Shown here piece after piece: positions 39,314-42,348 of a stretch of 42,348 bases of DNA (position 1 is the first letter of the stretch; each line of letters opens with the position of its first letter). Origin of the DNA: Desulfobacterales bacterium (GTDB taxonomy: Bacteria > Desulfobacterota > Desulfobacteria > Desulfobacterales > SURF-7); contig JANQFQ010000036.1 in NCBI GenBank assembly GCA_028277765.1, positions 1 to 42,348 on the forward strand, written 5' to 3'. Under the pieces are notes generated by a model. The model did no database searches. It was not told where the DNA came from and was given only the letters and a program-made list of their open reading frames with translations. The translations under genes and the position numbers were made by a program.

Positions 39314-41713
39314 TCAAATGGCCTTTTTACGTCCATACAAAATACTCAATAATGCCGGCACCAGAAAGAAGTCGGCAACAAGGGCAAATATGATGGCAGA
39401 ACCGCTGATGATGCCAAAACGAACATTGTTGGCCAAGTATCCAACAGTATAGATCAAGAAACCGCCGCACAATACCATGCTGGTGATAAACAGGGCCCTG
39501 CCGGTTGTATAAAGCGTCTCGCGAACCGCTTCTTCCACATCAGCTGTTTCCTCAAAGGCCTTCCGGAAATGGTGCAGAAAATGAATGGTATCATCAACCA
39601 CGATTCCCAACACAAGACTCCCTATAAGCATTGTGCTGAGATCAAGTGGTATGTTATTGATGCCCATCAATCCCAGTATGCAGATAATAGGCGCCACATT
39701 TGCCACCATGCTCATGAGACCGATGCCGAGACGGCCTACCATCATAATCATCAACAGGGTAATGACAACAATCGCAATGGAATAACTTTTAGCCATGCTT
39801 GTAATGGCGTTGTTAATAATCTGCACAAAAATCCGGATTTTTCCTGTTAATGTAACCGAGGCGTCCGGAAACTGCTGCCCCATGTACTCCTGGAGCTTTT
39901 TCGTATAGTCAGCATAACGAATCGCGTCTTGAAAAGGTGCGAGGATAGAAATACGCGCGGTCTGGTAGGTGCTGTCTGTAAAATCTTCCAGGTCATCACT
40001 GCCGCTTGACTCAAACAGTAACAGCTCCTGTGCAATCAATTCTTGAGTATCAGGTATCCTGTAGGCGCTCTGTCTGTCCTCATTTAAGGCACGGTTGGTT
40101 TCTTTTAGTACATCAGGGAGTGCCCAGGCTTTACCGGCTTTGATGCCCGACACTTCCAGATCACCTATTGCAACAACAGACTGTTCCATCCGGCGCAGAA
40201 AGCCTGGATCGTGCAGCCCATTTTCCCGGCCCGAATCAATCAGGACCTCTAGCATAACCGATCCGCCATTGACAGAATCAAGCAGGTTTGTGGCCACGCG
40301 AATATCAGAATCTTCCGGGAACAAGGTGGATATATTGTGAGAAAAACGCACAGATAAAGCACTCCAGAAGGCAGCTGCTATAATAAGCCCGGAAATGATG
40401 GTTACTTTAAAAGGATGCCGTGTGGTTGCCATGGCTATCCAATCAAATAGTGAATCGATCAGTGAATGGTTTACAGCTGTTGCGGCACTGGATTGCTGCA
40501 CCGGAAAAATACTTATAAATACAGGTAAGAGCACTATCGTATAAATGAAAGCAAGCATAACCCCAACCGGTGCCGCATAACCGAGCTGGGCGACCGTGGC
40601 CATGTCAGCCCAGGTAAAAGAGAAAAGACCGCAGGACGTTGTTAAGCTCGTCATTAGAACCGGTAACCCGGCAAAACCAACGGCATTGATAATAGCCTCT
40701 TTTTTATCACCACACTTGTTAAATTCTCGATAGAAAATGGTAAGTATATGGACGGTGTCTCCAATACCGACAATCAACAGAAAAGATGGCAGTATCTGGC
40801 TGACAAGGGTAATGGGGATGCCGGCCATTGCCATAAATCCAAAAGTGGCGGTCAAGGACAGGATGACAATCAGCAGAGGATAAACCACACCGGAGATCCT
40901 CCTGTAGAGCAGGGTCAGGAAGAAAATGATCAAAAGAAGAGAAAGGGGAATTATTTTAGCCAGATCACTTTTAATGCTTATCTGCAATTCAGAGACAACT
41001 GCTGGCGTACCTGTGAAAAATACCTTAAGACCGGGCGCCTGATACCTGCCGATAACTGACTGGATGGTTTTGGTGATTTCAATGCTTTCCAAACCAGTCA
41101 AATAACGGTCAGCATTATTTTCGGCTTGAACTTCTTCCTGGGCAAACCCTTCCAGGAGATCATCTTCCGGCTGATCTTTTACAGCCAGTGCCTTAATGAT
41201 GATAGTGGCTGTTGACCGGTCACCGGAGATCAATAGATTTTCATAAAAGGGAAAATGATCAATGAGTTTTTTGATTCTCGCCACCTCTTCATCGGTTTGA
41301 GGCGGTGTTTCAAAGAGGTCTTCCACAAACAGGGCATCGTCTTCCCCACGGACTATTCTTCCGTTGACCAGGCTGGTTATATCATCAAGCAAGGGAACTG
41401 TCTCTTCAAGTTCCTGATGCAGCTGGTACAGGGTATTAAGAAAAACTTTATCAAGGCCGTTTTCAGGCTGCAGGGCGATAATGAAAATTTCATCCTGGCC
41501 AAACCGTTCCCTGAAATCATTATAGGCCATAAGTGCCGGATCATCCTCATGAAAGAAGACCTCATCACGGGTATCAATTTCAATGCGTTTAAGCTGAGTG
41601 GAGATCCCTGCTGTAAAAAGGAGCATTAACACTAGCACAACATATTTTTTAGTATAGACAAATAATGTAAAATCCATGAACAAGGATTCACATTTTTTGT
41701 AGATGGTTTTCAC
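39314..41713 (-). CDS. RND/MMPL superfamily exporter
   Basis: 799 aa with two halves, each with a periplasmic loop and about six membrane segments: an N-terminal TM (YVVLVLMLLFTAGIS), a periplasmic domain, TM block 1 near residues 240-400, then a second loop and TM block 2 near 640-790. The text YPLLIVILSLTATFGFMAMAGIPITLV, then GDTVHILTIFYRE and VDDTIHFLHHFRKAF with conserved aspartates, is typical of MMPL/HpnN-like transporters that move lipids, hopanoids or other hydrophobic substrates. The start is GTG with AGGAGG upstream. It heads a short operon with the radical SAM gene. Confidence 0.88.
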   Translation of the reverse strand: MKTIYKKCESLFMDFTLFVYTKKYVVLVLMLLFTAGISTQLKRIEIDTRDEVFFHEDDPALMAYNDFRERFGQDEIFIIALQPENGLDKVFLNTLYQLHQELEETVPLLDDITSLVNGRIVRGEDDALFVEDLFETPPQTDEEVARIKKLIDHFPFYENLLISGDRSTATIIIKALAVKDQPEDDLLEGFAQEEVQAENNADRYLTGLESIEITKTIQSVIGRYQAPGLKVFFTGTPAVVSELQISIKSDLAKIIPLSLLLIIFFLTLLYRRISGVVYPLLIVILSLTATFGFMAMAGIPITLVSQILPSFLLIVGIGDTVHILTIFYREFNKCGDKKEAIINAVGFAGLPVLMTSLTTSCGLFSFTWADMATVAQLGYAAPVGVMLAFIYTIVLLPVFISIFPVQQSSAATAVNHSLIDSLFDWIAMATTRHPFKVTIISGLIIAAAFWSALSVRFSHNISTLFPEDSDIRVATNLLDSVNGGSVMLEVLIDSGRENGLHDPGFLRRMEQSVVAIGDLEVSGIKAGKAWALPDVLKETNRALNEDRQSAYRIPDTQELIAQELLLFESSGSDDLEDFTDSTYQTARISILAPFQDAIRYADYTKKLQEYMGQQFPDASVTLTGKIRIFVQIINNAITSMAKSYSIAIVVITLLMIMMVGRLGIGLMSMVANVAPIICILGLMGINNIPLDLSTMLIGSLVLGIVVDDTIHFLHHFRKAFEETADVEEAVRETLYTTGRALFITSMVLCGGFLIYTVGYLANNVRFGIISGSAIIFALVADFFLVPALLSILYGRKKAI

Positions 41714-41774
41714 TGGCCCCCTCCTGTCATCGCGATTCCATCAGGAAACTGGTTAAGAACAGATGAAGCTACTG

Positions 41775-41831
41775 TATACCAAAAGGGCATAAGTTTCGTT
41801 TGAATAGTAAACGACACTATTCAACTCAGCT
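41775..41831 (+). repeat. Dispersed hairpin repeat, copy 3
   Basis: The most complete copy: it begins TATACCAAAAGGGCATAAG and carries the perfect 9-bp stem TTGAATAGT/ACTATTCAA around AAACGAC. It lies upstream of the RND gene. Confidence 0.8.
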
Positions 41832-42254
41832 ATCATCTCGTCTATTGGAATCGTTCTGTCAGTACTACCATATTATAGGGTCCAAGTGCCATAAAAATAT
41901 TTATCTAGAATACCCCCAGCTTCCTCTTTGGACCATTTTTCAAGCCCGAGTTTTTGTATGCGGCAGAGATGATATACTTTTGTATTGTGCCATTTTTCCG
42001 CCTGGTCCCTTTCATATCATTAACAGATGTTAAATCCATTGACTTTGATTTTAATTATTTTGCCCATAATAATTTACCACAAACAGTTTTGTTTTATCAT
42101 TATTAAAACAGATTCTTTGTATGAAATTCGGGTTATATCCTATCCTGCGAGGAAACAATATTGACTTACAAAAATTCAACTTGACAAATCTTCCCCAGCC
42201 CCTCTTTGAAAAAGAGGGGAGCACATCTTCCCCTTTTTTTAGGGGGGCTGAGAG

Positions 42255-42348
42255 GCTGTCCGATAACCTGAGTTTTGGACCTTTTTTTCGTTTATAAGTG
42301 CCTGATATTACGTTCGCTTAAGTCCAAAAGACTGAGTTATCGGACAGC
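42255..42348. repeat. Terminal inverted-repeat element (MITE-like or IS end)
   Basis: The left arm 42255-42280 starts GCTGTCCGATAACCTGAG. The right arm, read as reverse complement from 42348, starts GCTGTCCGATAACTCAG. The first 13 bp are identical and both arms end TTTTGGAC. The 94-bp unit is too short for a gene. The window ends exactly at the outer edge of the right arm. Confidence 0.65.

Larger units (their letters stand above)
41714..42348. other. Gene-free region of repeats at the window end
   Basis: No credible coding region. It contains the third copy of the dispersed hairpin repeat (41775-41831), a CCCCTCTTTGAAAAAGAGGGG hairpin near 42200-42221 and a terminal inverted-repeat element (42255-42348). 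Confidence 0.6.

Noticed and set aside
41800..42033. 77-aa open frame on the plus strand
   Set aside because: It begins inside the dispersed hairpin repeat and its sequence has no protein-like features.

Overview
The window looks like a chromosomal piece of a sulfate-reducing or related anaerobic deltaproteobacterium (Desulfobacterales-like). The basis is moderate A+T content, a tungstate transporter beside a MobB-type molybdenum-cofactor gene, sigma-54 regulation, a PerR/catalase pair, an acetone-carboxylase-like operon and many short dispersed hairpin repeats. No rRNA, tRNA or CRISPR array was seen. Both ends fall in repeats (a 46-58 bp hairpin repeat at base 1, a terminal inverted repeat ending at the last base), so the window may be a whole contig broken at repeats.

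Layout. (1) 1-1.45 kb: repeat-rich leader, then fructose-1,6-bisphosphatase. (2) 1.6-9.4 kb, all minus strand: a defence-type cassette. It holds a 980-aa primase/helicase/phospholipase-D-like protein of TOTE conflict-system type, a LexA-type self-cleaving repressor with an 18-bp palindrome across its start codon, a 1073-aa adenine DNA methyltransferase, a small PD-(D/E)xK nuclease candidate and a DUF6429 protein. (3) 9.6-13.35 kb, all minus strand: seven small unrelated genes separated by attC-like sites. The ends of at least three cassettes carry the complementary 7-9 bp boxes expected of integron cassettes, and no integrase is present (a CALIN-type array). (4) 13.8-17.55 kb, plus strand: tungstate uptake (regulator with substrate-binding-like domain, TupA, TupB, TupC), with a hairpin element and likely terminator between tupA and tupB. 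(5) 17.6-24.4 kb: a hypothetical gene, a PAS/sigma-54 activator, a truncated Hsp20, MobB, an atypical Nramp transporter, a secreted cupin, an SrkA-like kinase and a cold-shock protein.

(6) 24.5-33.0 kb, minus strand: the most unusual part. In transcription order it reads enoyl-CoA hydratase/lyase with a basic tail, a 313-aa low-complexity protein with four RRRPGSWKK repeats and a histone-H1-like Lys/Ala/Pro tail, the acetone-carboxylase-like alpha, gamma and beta subunits, and an MmgE/PrpD protein. The hydratase tail ends in a variant of the same motif (ERRRPGRWQK), which suggests that the two proteins share a docking or scaffolding function. A sigma-54-like -24/-12 promoter precedes the operon.

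(7) 33.5-35.6 kb: catalase and PerR with AT-rich palindromes in both promoters. (8) 35.8-38 kb: decayed genes (a frameshifted FHA protein, an IS5-family element with a nonsense mutation, a gene remnant). (9) 38-41.7 kb: a TIGR04076 protein, a radical SAM protein and an RND/MMPL exporter. (10) 41.7-42.35 kb: repeats only.
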